Notes: a model not told the origin generated them from the letters alone. A DNA stretch of 64,000 nucleotides from Pseudomonas kilonensis (GCF_001269885.1 NZ_LHVH01000030.1:62001-126000); one strand, 5' to 3'. Positions 26,810-35,660 are shown, counted from the stretch's first letter. Translations and numbers: made by a program.

Positions 26810-27868
26810 TCAGGCATTGCCCGCCAGCTTCATCCGCGCCGCCTGGGTGAAGTCCAGCATGCGCTTGAGCGGGCGAATCGCCTGGGGAATCAGCGCCGGG
26901 TCGACGAATATCTCGTTGGCACCCTCCTGCAAGCTCTTGAGCGTGCGCTCCAGGGTATTCATCGCCATCCATGGGCAGTGTGCGCAACTGCGGCACGCCG
27001 CGCCGTTGCCGGCGGTAGGGGCTTCGATGAAGACCTTGTCCGGGCACAGCTGCTGCATCTTGTAGAAAATGCCCCGGTCGGTGGCGACGATCAGCGTCTT
27101 GTTCGGCAGGGTCTGGGCCGCGGCGATCAACTGGCTGGTGGAGCCCACGGCATCCGCCAGTTCGATCACCGACGTCGGCGACTCCGGGTGCACCAGGATC
27201 GCGGCGTCCGGGTACAGCGCCTTCATGTCCTCCAACTGCTTGGACTTGAACTCTTCGTGGACGATACAGGCACCGTCCCAGAGCAGCATGTCAGCGCCGG
27301 TCTTGCGCTGGATGTAAGTGCCCAGGTGCTTGTCCGGGCCCCAGATGATCGTCTCGCCGTTGTCCATCAGGCTCTCGACGATTTCCAGCGCGCAACTGGA
27401 CGTCACCACCCAGTCGGCCCGGGCCTTCACTGCCGCCGAGGTGTTGGCATACACCACCACGGTGCGCTCCGGATGCTGGTCGCAGAACGCCGAGAACTCG
27501 TCCACCGGGCAGCCCAGGTCCAGGGAGCAGGTGGCTTCCAGGGTGGGCATCAGCACACGTTTTTCGGGGTTGAGGATCTTGGCGGTCTCGCCCATGAACT
27601 TGACCCCCGCCACCACCACGGTCTTGGCCGGGTGGGCATTGCCAAAGCGGGCCATTTCCAGGGAGTCGGACACGCAACCCCCGGTCTCTTCGGCCAGGGC
27701 CTGGATGATCGGGTCGCAATAGAAGTGCGCGACCAGCACCGCGTCCTGAGCCTTGAGCTCGGCGGCGATGGCGGCGCGGTACCAGGCCTCTTGCTCGGCG
27801 GTCAGCGGCTTGGGCTGCTTGGCGTCGAGGTGGGCCTGGACCAGAAGGCGTTCGGAAATTTGCGTCAT
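26810..27868 (-). CDS. nadA: Quinolinate synthase A
   Basis: The 352-residue [4Fe-4S] enzyme condenses iminoaspartate with dihydroxyacetone phosphate to quinolinate in NAD synthesis. It shows the LVAHFYCDPIIQALAEETGGCVSDSLEMA start region, the cluster cysteines (one in ATCSLDLGCPVDEF, another in AACRSCAHCPWMAMN), and VHPESPTSV. Length is typical. It is read leftward; in many pseudomonads nadA lies near queC and tRNA-Lys, but here about 7 kb of accessory genes separates them. Confidence 0.96.
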   Translation of the reverse strand: MTQISERLLVQAHLDAKQPKPLTAEQEAWYRAAIAAELKAQDAVLVAHFYCDPIIQALAEETGGCVSDSLEMARFGNAHPAKTVVVAGVKFMGETAKILNPEKRVLMPTLEATCSLDLGCPVDEFSAFCDQHPERTVVVYANTSAAVKARADWVVTSSCALEIVESLMDNGETIIWGPDKHLGTYIQRKTGADMLLWDGACIVHEEFKSKQLEDMKALYPDAAILVHPESPTSVIELADAVGSTSQLIAAAQTLPNKTLIVATDRGIFYKMQQLCPDKVFIEAPTAGNGAACRSCAHCPWMAMNTLERTLKSLQEGANEIFVDPALIPQAIRPLKRMLDFTQAARMKLAGNA

Positions 27869-28075
27869 GTTCGCAAGACCTGCAAGCGCGTTTAGCGCGA
27901 AAGTCGAGTATACACCCGGCTCCGGACCACTCGGGTACCGCCGGGAAAGTGGGTATCAATCAGGCACGGGACAGCGTGAAGCCGGCAAGGCTACAGAATA
28001 TCCCGTCGATGCAAAAGATCATTCTGACCTGTGCCCGACCAACCTGTCACAGGCAACTGAGTCGAACACAAACCT

Positions 28076-28208
28076 TGTGGCGAGGGGATTTATCCCCGCT
28101 GGGCTGCGCAGCAGCCCTAAACCCTGACACCGTGGTGTATCAGGCATGTTGCATTCACCTTCTTTGGGGCTGCTTCGCAGCCCAGCGGGGATAAATCCCC
28201 TCGCCACA
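28076..28208. repeat. Paired palindromic repeat, GTGGCGAGGGG family
   Basis: Near-perfect arms: TGTGGCGAGGGGATTTATCC with CGCTGGGCTGCGCAGCAGCC on the left, the inverse with GGCTGCTTCGCAGCC on the right, about 45 bases of unique sequence between. It matches the copy at 53701 closely. Confidence 0.92.
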
Positions 28209-28253
28209 GGTTTTGCGTTAGCCAAGGCAATAGTGGCTTCTGCCTCCGGCAAG

Positions 28254-28269
28254 CTGACCGAAATGTAAT
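28254..28269 (+). promoter_or_regulatory. Possible CopR box upstream of copA
   Basis: CTGACCGAAATGTAAT matches CTGACA-N5-GTAAT, which I recall as the P. aeruginosa CopR consensus, with one mismatch. It lies about 95 bases before copA. No copRS genes are in the window. Confidence 0.4.
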
Positions 28270-28364
28270 CACCTGCCCGGCCGGCTTATGTCATCTTCTT
28301 TTCAAAGCGACACCGGGGGATTGCCCCCGTGTTCGCTGCGAATCGACTGACGGACTTCCATCGC

Positions 28365-30140
28365 ATGCAAACAAAAACTTCCCGGCGAACCTTCGTAAAG
28401 GGCCTGACTGCCGGCGGCATCCTTGGCGGCCTGGGCTTGTGGCGCGCGCCTGTCTGGGCGGTCACCGGCCCGGGCCAGCCCAACGTCCTGAGCGGCACCG
28501 AGTTCGACCTGTTCATCGGCGAAAGCCCGGTCAACTTCACCGGCAACCCACGTACCGCCCAGACCATCAACGGCGGCATTCCCGGCCCGCTGCTGCGCTG
28601 GCGTGAAGGCGACACCGTGACCCTGCGGGTGCGCAATCGCTTGAAGGACACCACGTCCATCCACTGGCACGGCATCCTGCTGCCAGCCAACATGGACGGC
28701 GTTCCGGGGTTGAGTTTCAAAGGCATCGAACCCGACGGCATGTACGTGTATCAGTTCAAGGTCCGGCAAAACGGCACCTACTGGTACCACAGCCATTCCG
28801 GCTTCCAGGAACAATCCGGGGTCTACGGCCCGCTGGTGATCGACGCCAGGGAGCCGGAGCCCTTCCAGTACGAACGGGACTATGTGGTGATGCTCACCGA
28901 CTGGACCGATGAAGACCCCGCCGACATCCTTCGCAAGCTCAAGAAACAGTCGGACTACTACAACTACAACAAACGCACCGTCGGCGACTTCATTGACGAT
29001 GTGGGCAAGAACGGCTGGGCCAGCACCGTGGCCGATCGCAAGATGTGGGCCGAGATGAAGATGAATCCCACTGACCTGGCCGACGTCAGTGGCGCCACCT
29101 ACACCTACCTCATGAACGGCCAGGCGCCGGATATGAACTGGACTGGCCTGTTCAAGCCTGGCGAACGTCTTCGCCTGCGCTTTATCAACGGCTCGGCCAT
29201 GAGCTATTTCGACGTGCGCATTCCTGGCTTGAAGATGACGGTGGTGGCGTCCGACGGCCAATACGTCAAACCGGTGAGCGTCGACGAGTTCCGGATCGCC
29301 GTGGCCGAAACCTATGACGTCATCGTCGAACCGACCCAGGAGGTCTACACCCTGTTCGCCCAGTCCATGGACCGCACCGGCTATGCCCGCGGCACTCTCG
29401 CGGCCAGGGCCGGGTTGTCGGCACCGGTGCCGCCCCTGGACCCGCGGCCATTGGTGACCATGGACGACATGGGCATGGGTGGCATGGACCATGGCTCGAT
29501 GCAGGGCATGGCGGGAATGGACGACAGCTCGATGCAAGGTATGGATCACAGCCAGATGCAGGGCATGGGCGACATGGCCGGTATGGATCACGGTGCCATG
29601 CAAGGCATGGACGGCATGCAGTCGCATCCCGACACCGAGAACGACAACCCCCTGGTGGACATGCAGGCCATGAGCGTCAAGCCCAGGCTCGACGACCCGG
29701 GCATGGGGCTGCGCGACAACGGCCGCAAAGTGCTGACCTACTCAGACCTGCGCAGCACCTTCCCCGACCCCGACGGCCGCGAGCCGGGCCGTACGATCGA
29801 GCTGCACCTGACCGGGCACATGGAGAAATTCGCCTGGTCGTTCAACGGCGTGAAATTTTCCGACGCCGCGCCGCTGCTGCTCAAGTACGGCGAGCGACTG
29901 CGCATCGTGCTGATCAACGACACCATGATGACCCATCCCATCCACCTGCACGGCATGTGGAGCGACCTGGAGGATGAGAACGGCCAGTTCATGGTGCGTA
30001 AGCACACCATCGACGTGCCGCCGGGCACCAAGCGCAGCTACCGCGTCACCGCCGATGCCCTCGGGCGCTGGGCGTACCACTGTCATCTGCTGTTTCACAT
30101 GGAGATGGGGATGTTCCGTGAAGTTCGGGTGCAGGAATGA
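28365..30140 (+). CDS. copA: Periplasmic multicopper oxidase, copper resistance
   Basis: The 591-residue CopA/PcoA-type oxidase probably oxidises periplasmic Cu(I) and sequesters copper. A Tat signal (SRRTFVKGLTAGG) opens the protein; I start at MQTKTSRRTF because family members do so. Copper ligands are visible in SIHWHGILLPANMDG, YWYHSHSGFQEQ, HPIHLHGMW and YHCHLLFHMEMGMF. A Met/His-rich stretch (residues about 366-420) repeats MDHSQMQGM-like units, a likely copper store. It leads copA-copB-copC-copD. Confidence 0.94.
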   Translation: MQTKTSRRTFVKGLTAGGILGGLGLWRAPVWAVTGPGQPNVLSGTEFDLFIGESPVNFTGNPRTAQTINGGIPGPLLRWREGDTVTLRVRNRLKDTTSIHWHGILLPANMDGVPGLSFKGIEPDGMYVYQFKVRQNGTYWYHSHSGFQEQSGVYGPLVIDAREPEPFQYERDYVVMLTDWTDEDPADILRKLKKQSDYYNYNKRTVGDFIDDVGKNGWASTVADRKMWAEMKMNPTDLADVSGATYTYLMNGQAPDMNWTGLFKPGERLRLRFINGSAMSYFDVRIPGLKMTVVASDGQYVKPVSVDEFRIAVAETYDVIVEPTQEVYTLFAQSMDRTGYARGTLAARAGLSAPVPPLDPRPLVTMDDMGMGGMDHGSMQGMAGMDDSSMQGMDHSQMQGMGDMAGMDHGAMQGMDGMQSHPDTENDNPLVDMQAMSVKPRLDDPGMGLRDNGRKVLTYSDLRSTFPDPDGREPGRTIELHLTGHMEKFAWSFNGVKFSDAAPLLLKYGERLRIVLINDTMMTHPIHLHGMWSDLEDENGQFMVRKHTIDVPPGTKRSYRVTADALGRWAYHCHLLFHMEMGMFREVRVQE

Positions 30141-30150
30141 GGAGCCGACC

Positions 30151-31050
30151 ATGACCACTGTTTTTCACTACCCCATGGCACTCATTGCCAGCCTGACCCT
30201 CGGCGCCACCTCGGCCTGGGCGGCGGGCAACTACATGCAAGGCATGGATCACAGCCAGATGCCCGGGATGGACCATAGCCAGATGCAAGGCATGGACTCG
30301 ATGCAGGGCATGGAACCCATGCAATCAGCGCCGACCAGCAGCCGCACGCCGATCCCGGAACTGACCGCCGCCGACCGCGCCGCCGTCTACGAGGATCATG
30401 GCGGACACGCGGTGCATGACAGCGCCATCCATTCGTTTTTCCTCATCGACCAGCTGGAGTGGCAAGACGCCGATGACGGCAGCGCCCTGAGCTGGGACGC
30501 CTCCGGCTGGATCGGTGGCGACATCGACCGCTTGTGGCTGCGCTCCGAAGGTGAACGCCTCAACGGCAAGACCGAAGAGGCAGAGCTTCAAGCCCTATGG
30601 GGCCACGCCATCAGTCCTTGGTGGGACGTGGTGGCCGGCGTACGCCAGGACTTCAAGCCAGGCGATCCGCAAACCTGGGCCGCCTTCGGTGTGCAAGGCA
30701 TGGCGCTGTATAACTTCGAAGCCGAAGCCACCGCATTCATCGGTGAAGGCGGCCAGAGCGCGGCGCGACTGGAAGGCGACTACGACATCTTGCTGACCAA
30801 TCGGTTGATCCTGCAGCCCACCGCCGAGGTCAACTTCTATGGCAAGAACGACCCCGCCCGCGGTGTCGGCTCAGGGCTGTCGGACACCGAACTCGGCGTA
30901 CGGCTGCGTTATGAAATACGCCGCGAATTCGCACCCTACATTGGCGTCACCTGGAACCGGGTCTACGGCAACACCGCCGACTACGCCCGGGAAGAAAGCG
31001 AAGACCGCAGCGAAGCGCGCCTGGTGCTGGGCGTGCGCATGTGGTTCTGA
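30151..31050 (+). CDS. copB: Outer-membrane copper resistance protein B
   Basis: The 299-residue CopB/PcoB protein has a signal peptide (PMALIASLTLGATSAWA), an N-terminal Met-rich segment (MDHSQMPGMDHSQMQGMD, near residues 31-48) and a C-terminal beta-barrel with alternating polar strands that ends in the outer-membrane signature LVLGVRMWF. It probably gates copper at the outer membrane. The start ATG at 30151 follows a GGAG site ten bases after copA. CopB shares a 19-nucleotide stretch exactly with copA. Confidence 0.92.
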   Translation: MTTVFHYPMALIASLTLGATSAWAAGNYMQGMDHSQMPGMDHSQMQGMDSMQGMEPMQSAPTSSRTPIPELTAADRAAVYEDHGGHAVHDSAIHSFFLIDQLEWQDADDGSALSWDASGWIGGDIDRLWLRSEGERLNGKTEEAELQALWGHAISPWWDVVAGVRQDFKPGDPQTWAAFGVQGMALYNFEAEATAFIGEGGQSAARLEGDYDILLTNRLILQPTAEVNFYGKNDPARGVGSGLSDTELGVRLRYEIRREFAPYIGVTWNRVYGNTADYAREESEDRSEARLVLGVRMWF

Positions 31051-31103
31051 GCCACTGACCTGTTTCACTCAAAACTAAAAAACCGAGCTGTAGGAGTCCT
31101 TGC

Positions 31104-31490
31104 ATGTCATTCATCAAAACCGCTGTTGTCGCCGTTGCCTTATCCACCGGCCTGTTGGTCAGTGGCCTGGCCCAGGCCCACCCGAAACTGCTGTCCTCTA
31201 CCCCTGCCGACGGTGCAGACGGGGCGGCACCGGCAAAAATCGAGCTGCATTTTTCCGAAAACCTGCTGACCAAGTTTTCCGGCGCCAAGCTGATGATGAC
31301 CGCCATGCCCGGCATGGCGGCGCATTCGCCCATGCCCATGCCAGCCAAGGTTTCCGGCAGCGATGACCCGAAAACCATGGTCATTGTCCCGAATGGTCCC
31401 CTCACCGCCGGCACCTATCAGGTCCAGTGGCGCGCGGTGTCGTCCGACACTCACCCGATCACCGGTAACGTCACGTTCAAGGTGAAGTGA
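31104..31490 (+). CDS. copC: Periplasmic copper-binding protein CopC
   Basis: The 128-residue CopC-fold protein has a signal peptide ending AQA, so the mature chain starts HPKLLSSTP with the N-terminal histidine that forms the Cu(II) site. The partner ligands DTHPITG are near the end. A Met-rich loop (MMTAMPGMAAHSPMPMP) provides the Cu(I) site. It delivers copper to CopD. TAGGAG is its ribosome site. The next gene begins about four bases downstream. Confidence 0.93.
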   Translation: MSFIKTAVVAVALSTGLLVSGLAQAHPKLLSSTPADGADGAAPAKIELHFSENLLTKFSGAKLMMTAMPGMAAHSPMPMPAKVSGSDDPKTMVIVPNGPLTAGTYQVQWRAVSSDTHPITGNVTFKVK

Positions 31491-31494
31491 GTTG

Positions 31495-32406
31495 ATGAGC
31501 GACTCGATCAACATCGCCCTGCGTTTCGCCCTGTACCTGGATTTGATGCTGTTGTTCGGCCTGGCCGCGTTCGGGCTCTATAGCCTGCGAGGCCAGGAGC
31601 GGGTGTCGGGCGCGCAGTTGCCTTTCACGCCGCTGCTGCTGACCACGGCGGTGCTGGGCGGGTTGCTCTCCTTCGCCGCCATGGCGTGCATGGCCTGGGC
31701 CATGAGCGGCGTTGCGGACTGGGCCGAGCTGTGGCCGCACGTTGAAATGATGGTGATGGAGACCGATTTCGGCTTGAGTTGGACGCTGCGGATAGCGGCG
31801 CTGCTGCTGGCCGGCTTCGCCGTGACGCTCAATACACGTTGGCCGACCGCCAGCCTGGGCCTGGCGATGCTGGGCGGGGCGGTGGCCTTGGCGACGCTGG
31901 CCTGGGCAGGGCATGGCGCCATGGACGAAGGCACACGCCGCAACTGGCACTTCATCACCGACTTCCTGCACCTGTGGGCGGCGGGAGGCTGGGTCGGCGC
32001 CTTGGCTGCGTTCGCCCTGCTGCTTCGCCAGACCGAACCGCAGTTGGCGGTACTGGCCCGGACGTTGACCGGGTTTGAAACCGCCGGGGCGGTGATCGTG
32101 GTGGTCATCAGCGTGACGGGGGTGGTGAATTATCTGTTTATCGTCGGCCCAAACGTCGCAGGCTTGTTCGACAGTACCTATGGACAGTTGCTGGCGCTCA
32201 AACTCATCTTGTTCGCGGCCATGCTGGTGTTCGCCGCGCTGAACCGTTTTCACCTGAGCCCACTGCTGGAGCAGGCCCGAAAGACCGGCGAGCACGGGGT
32301 CGCGGTGAATGCCCTGCGGCGCAGCATGGTCCTGGAGTTCACTGTCGCGGTGATCATCCTGGGGTTGGTGGCGTGGCTGGGGACGCTGAGCCCGGGGATG
32401 GAATAA
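31495..32406 (+). CDS. copD: Inner-membrane copper transport protein CopD
   Basis: The 303-residue inner-membrane protein has about eight hydrophobic segments, with the family-typical GHGAMDEGTRRNWHFITDFLHLWAAGGWVGAL and LAVLARTLTGFETAG. CopD is thought to bring copper from CopC into the cytoplasm. I start at the ATG at 31495; a TTG directly upstream is possible. It is last in the cop operon; repeats follow. Confidence 0.9.
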   Translation: MSDSINIALRFALYLDLMLLFGLAAFGLYSLRGQERVSGAQLPFTPLLLTTAVLGGLLSFAAMACMAWAMSGVADWAELWPHVEMMVMETDFGLSWTLRIAALLLAGFAVTLNTRWPTASLGLAMLGGAVALATLAWAGHGAMDEGTRRNWHFITDFLHLWAAGGWVGALAAFALLLRQTEPQLAVLARTLTGFETAGAVIVVVISVTGVVNYLFIVGPNVAGLFDSTYGQLLALKLILFAAMLVFAALNRFHLSPLLEQARKTGEHGVAVNALRRSMVLEFTVAVIILGLVAWLGTLSPGME

Positions 32407-32429
32407 ACGACTAACGCCCCACTGAATCC

Positions 32430-32597
32430 GTGGCGAGGGAGCTTGCTCCCGCTGGGGTGCGTGTAGGAGCTGTCGAGTGCAACGAGGCTGCGATCTTGTC
32501 CCAGACACTTGAGTCGTGAGCGAACGATCAAAAAATCAAAAGATCGCAGGCTTCGCCAGCTCCTACAGAGTCAAGCGGGAGCAAGCTCCCTCGCCAC
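32430..32597. repeat. Paired repeat with a second repeat nested inside
   Basis: The outer arms GTGGCGAGGGAGCTTGCTCC (32430-32449) and GGAGCAAGCTCCCTCGCCAC (32578-32597) belong to the GTGGCGAGG family. Between them lies a complete GTAGGAGC-family element (32461-32568). This looks like insertion of one element into the loop of the other. It fills the copD to MFS gap. Confidence 0.9.
32461..32568. repeat. Interspersed palindromic repeat, GTAGGAGC family (nested)
   Basis: Arms TGTAGGAGCTGTCGAG...GCTGCGATC and GATCGCAGGCTTCGCCAGCTC. The loop reads GATCAAAAAATCAAAA, about two diverged 8-mer units. It lies within the larger repeat at 32430-32597. Confidence 0.88.
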
Positions 32598-32702
32598 AAA
32601 AGCGAGCAACATTTAATTATTAAATAAGCCTCACCAGTTTTCAGTTTGCCCATCGCAAGGTGCCCTGGCCTAAATGGGGCTTTATCCAGCCAAGGCCCTG
32701 TT

Positions 32703-33890
32703 ATGGAAAACATTCGAACCTCAAGCACCCACGCCGTCTGGCTGATGGTCAGCATCGTCTTGGTCGCGCTGAACCTGCGGCCCTCGATGGCGGCGGTCGG
32801 GCCGTTGTTGTCGGCTATTCGCGGCGAGGTGCCCTTGAGTTTCAGTACCGCCTCGCTGTTGACCATGTTGCCCGTCATGGCGATGGGCCTCGCGATGTTC
32901 CTGGGCATGCGCATCGCCCTGCGCATCGGTGAACACCGCACCATCGTGCTGTCGCTGTTGATCATTGGTCTCGCCACGGCCTCGCGCTTGTACCTGGACA
33001 GCGCCGCCGGGTTGATCGCCAGTGCGATCGTGGCCGGGCTCGGGATCGCCTTGATCCAGGCGGTGATGCCGGCACTGATCAAATCGCGCTTCGCCGACAA
33101 CGTCTCGCTGTTCATGGGTTTGTACGTCACCTCCATCATGGGCGGGGCGGCGCTTGCCGCATCGTTTTCACCCTTTGTCCTGACGCAGACTGGCAGTTGG
33201 CGCGTCGGCCTGGCGATCTGGGCATTGTTGGCACTGGTCGCCCTGGGCTGCTGGTACGCCCAGCGCTCGAACATCACGCCCTTGCCCGAAGCAGCGTCCC
33301 GGCATCACGAAGCGTTTTCCAGCAACGCCCGGGCCTGGCTCCTGGCGATTTTCTTTGGCCTGGGCACCGCCTCCTACACCTGCGTGCTGGCCTGGCTGGC
33401 GCCGTACTACGTGGAAAAGGGCTGGAGCGAACAGCACGCTGGCCTGCTGCTGGGGTTCCTCACGGCAATGGAAGTGTTGTCCGGCCTGATCACTCCGGCG
33501 ATTGCCAACCGCAGCCGGGATAAACGCCTGGTCCTGACCGTCCTGCTAGCCCTGATCATCGGCGGCTTCTGCGGCCTGATCCTCAGTCCGGAACGCTTCA
33601 GCCTGCTCTGGGCCTGCCTGCTGGGGCTGGGTATCGGCGGCCTGTTCCCCATGAGCCTGATCGTATCCCTCGACCACCTGGATAACCCACGTCGGGCCGG
33701 TGGCCTTACCGCGTTCGTGCAGGGTGTCGGCTATCTCATCGCCGGGCTCTCGCCATTGATTGCCGGGATGATCCGCGACCAATTGGGGAGTTTTGAGTGG
33801 GCCTGGTGGTCGCTCACGGCGGTCATGGCGTTGATGATGGTGATGGTATTGCGCCTGGACCCAAAACATTACGGACAGCACATCCGCTGA
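32703..33890 (+). CDS. MFS transporter, CynX/NimT-like
   Basis: The 395-residue protein has 12 predicted hydrophobic segments and the CynX-type opening LVALNLRPSMAAVGPLLSAIR. LNLRP near the first helix is characteristic of the cyanate/nitroimidazole (CynX/NimT) MFS subgroup. The substrate cannot be read from sequence; no cyanase gene is nearby. I start at MENIRTSS; upstream codons lack family similarity. It sits in the accessory-looking pocket between nadA and tRNA-Lys. Confidence 0.85.
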   Translation: MENIRTSSTHAVWLMVSIVLVALNLRPSMAAVGPLLSAIRGEVPLSFSTASLLTMLPVMAMGLAMFLGMRIALRIGEHRTIVLSLLIIGLATASRLYLDSAAGLIASAIVAGLGIALIQAVMPALIKSRFADNVSLFMGLYVTSIMGGAALAASFSPFVLTQTGSWRVGLAIWALLALVALGCWYAQRSNITPLPEAASRHHEAFSSNARAWLLAIFFGLGTASYTCVLAWLAPYYVEKGWSEQHAGLLLGFLTAMEVLSGLITPAIANRSRDKRLVLTVLLALIIGGFCGLILSPERFSLLWACLLGLGIGGLFPMSLIVSLDHLDNPRRAGGLTAFVQGVGYLIAGLSPLIAGMIRDQLGSFEWAWWSLTAVMALMMVMVLRLDPKHYGQHIR

Positions 33891-33987
33891 ATTTCCAGTA
33901 GGAGGACTTGATAGGTTGAAGATTTAGCGGGTGCGACTTGGCGTTACTATACCTGCCAGGATTTTTACCTCGTAAGGGAGCTACGCC

Positions 33988-35418
33988 TTGTCCGTCATTC
34001 CTGACAGAACCTTCGCTGAAGTGCTAAAGCGAACCATCAAACGCATTCTTTCCTATTGGACCCAAATCACCGTCACGTTAGGCCTGCTCGCGACAGGGCT
34101 TGGGTTCATCACGCTGTATCTCTATACCCGCACGATTGGACGTATCGACCTTTTCATGCCGTCGATCGATGTGAAGTCTGCGCTGTTGGTCTGGGTCGTG
34201 CTGGTCCTGCTGCTGATGCTTTCGTATTTGTTCATCCTGGGGGCAACAACGTGGATGTTCGGCTGCTCGGTTTCGCTTTTTTCAAACATGAAGGACCACC
34301 AACCGAAGATTGTTTTCTATCTGGTGTTCCCCACGGTTGTGGGATTTAGCGCGTTCATCTGGGCCACCTTCTTCTTGCCCACTTTATTGAACCACTGGGC
34401 GACAATGGCGGCGTTACTCCTGATCGTCTTCGTTGCGTGCTTTCTCATGTACGCATTCACGCCGTTCAAAAGAATCATCAGGAAAAGCACACTTGTCCAA
34501 GCCAGGCTGGATCGAGCCCGCTTGAAGCGCCTGGCAGCCCATCAACAAATAAAGCGGAAAAAATTGCAGCACAAGGCAGCCCCCGCCCAGAAGACCTGGT
34601 CGCAAGAATGGCTCACCTATTGGCAGGCACTCAAGAACAAGACGACGCCAGCGTGGCTCTGGCTAAAAGAAAAATGGCAGCGGCTACAGTCGTGGGTATG
34701 GGCTCGCAAAGAGTTCTGGCTCGTCACCCTGCTCTCGATCTCCATATTCGTCACCGTGATCTTCGCCGCCTTTCCAATCCTGCTGACGATACGTTCATAT
34801 ATGGAGAGGGAAACGCCTGACACCGTCCCCTACGTGGCGGGCCTGTCCTGGCTGACACTCATCTTCACCCTGCTACCGGTCGTCATATTTTATTGTTTCA
34901 AGGGGGATATCTACAGGCGGACCTTCAATGGCCTGGTCGCAATGATCTTCGCCTTTTTCGTCTTCACATTGCTCTCGCCGGGCAGTTTGAGCCAGATCAC
35001 CTACATCGCAGCAGGCGGCTTATCGGTTCGCCAACAAACGGCGGAGCGATACACCTTGCCAGAGGATATAAAGCTGCAGGACCTGAGCGCCACCCTGTGG
35101 AAAACACGTCAGGTTGCTGCGCAAAAAATAGAAGTCGAGGCGTTCCAGTTATATTCCTTTGGGGACGTACTGTTACTGTGCCCAAAAGACATGCTGTCAC
35201 TTGAACTCAAAGAACTGAAAAACTACTCGAAGTTCTGTGTGAGCACGCTCAATAGCAAGGTTGTGCGCAAACCTCGGCTACCGGTATTCGCCAGGAAACC
35301 ACAGAACGAATGGTCCTGTCGGGTGCCCTCATGGCAGATCCAGGCAGGACGTTGGCTCGCGTGGGAAGCGCTGGTTCCTGGCGTTCATCGCTCCGCGTCG
35401 GGCGAGAAAAAGGGCTGA
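33988..35418 (+). CDS. Orphan polytopic membrane protein of unknown function
   Basis: I do not recognise this 476-residue protein. About seven hydrophobic segments are visible (near residues 25-47, 64-88, 110-130, 137-157, 246-268, 285-305 and 317-335). A basic, Trp- and Lys-rich cytoplasmic loop (about 160-245) divides them four and three. The last 130 residues are soluble-looking, with Cys in LLCPKD, FCVST and WSCRVPS. Codon use is more A/T-ending than in neighbours, which suggests transfer. It starts with TTG at 33988, eight bases after a good AAGGGAG site. It is beside tRNA-Lys and convergent with it. No partner gene is seen. Confidence 0.75.
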   Translation: MSVIPDRTFAEVLKRTIKRILSYWTQITVTLGLLATGLGFITLYLYTRTIGRIDLFMPSIDVKSALLVWVVLVLLLMLSYLFILGATTWMFGCSVSLFSNMKDHQPKIVFYLVFPTVVGFSAFIWATFFLPTLLNHWATMAALLLIVFVACFLMYAFTPFKRIIRKSTLVQARLDRARLKRLAAHQQIKRKKLQHKAAPAQKTWSQEWLTYWQALKNKTTPAWLWLKEKWQRLQSWVWARKEFWLVTLLSISIFVTVIFAAFPILLTIRSYMERETPDTVPYVAGLSWLTLIFTLLPVVIFYCFKGDIYRRTFNGLVAMIFAFFVFTLLSPGSLSQITYIAAGGLSVRQQTAERYTLPEDIKLQDLSATLWKTRQVAAQKIEVEAFQLYSFGDVLLLCPKDMLSLELKELKNYSKFCVSTLNSKVVRKPRLPVFARKPQNEWSCRVPSWQIQAGRWLAWEALVPGVHRSASGEKKG

Positions 35419-35506
35419 AGGCCCTGGCAGTCGTGAGCATGGCGACGGCTCTACAACAGGACTGCTGACTCCCTGCCCTTGGGCGGGGGGACACTTAATT
35501 TCAGGC

Positions 35507-35550
35507 AAAAAAAAATCCGGAAATCCTCACTTTCGTGGGCCTTCCAGACT
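35507..35550 (-). terminator. Terminator of tRNA-Lys
   Basis: Read leftward, TCTGGAA pairs with TTCCGGA (one G-T), enclosing a second small stem CAC-GAAA-GTG, and is followed by nine Ts (A-run at 35507-35515). It lies just after the tRNA and also faces the end of the orphan gene. Confidence 0.65.
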
Positions 35551-35567
35551 TTTAAAACTGCAAAAAA

Positions 35568-35643
35568 TGGTGGGTCGTGTGGGATTCGAACCTACGACCA
35601 ATTGGTTAAAAGCCAACTGCTCTACCAACTGAGCTAACGACCC
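35568..35643 (-). tRNA. tRNA-Lys (anticodon TTT)
   Basis: The 76-nucleotide gene, read leftward, starts GGGTCGTTAGCTCAGTTGG and ends CGACCCA-CCA with an encoded CCA. The anticodon loop CTTTTAA gives TTT, for lysine codons AAA and AAG. The T-loop GGTTCGAATCC is intact. The sequence is nearly that of E. coli tRNA-Lys. Confidence 0.97.
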
Positions 35644-35660
35644 GCTGTGTGGTGGCGCGT

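Larger units (their letters stand above)
27869..28364. other. nadA-copA divergent intergenic region
   Basis: This 496-base gap holds the nadA promoter region, a full paired repeat (28076-28208) and the copA upstream region with a CopR-box-like sequence. A GTGTATACTCGA stretch read leftward near 27905-27916 may be the nadA -10. No gene is supported; short frames across the repeat are palindrome artefacts. Confidence 0.55.

Noticed and set aside
27949..28252. Small frames around 28.0-28.2 kb
   Set aside because: They run through the palindromic repeat; the apparent peptides are translations of the repeat arms.
28209..35643. Integrative element at tRNA-Lys
   Set aside because: No integrase and no duplicated tRNA end was found, so I report only an accessory-like pocket.
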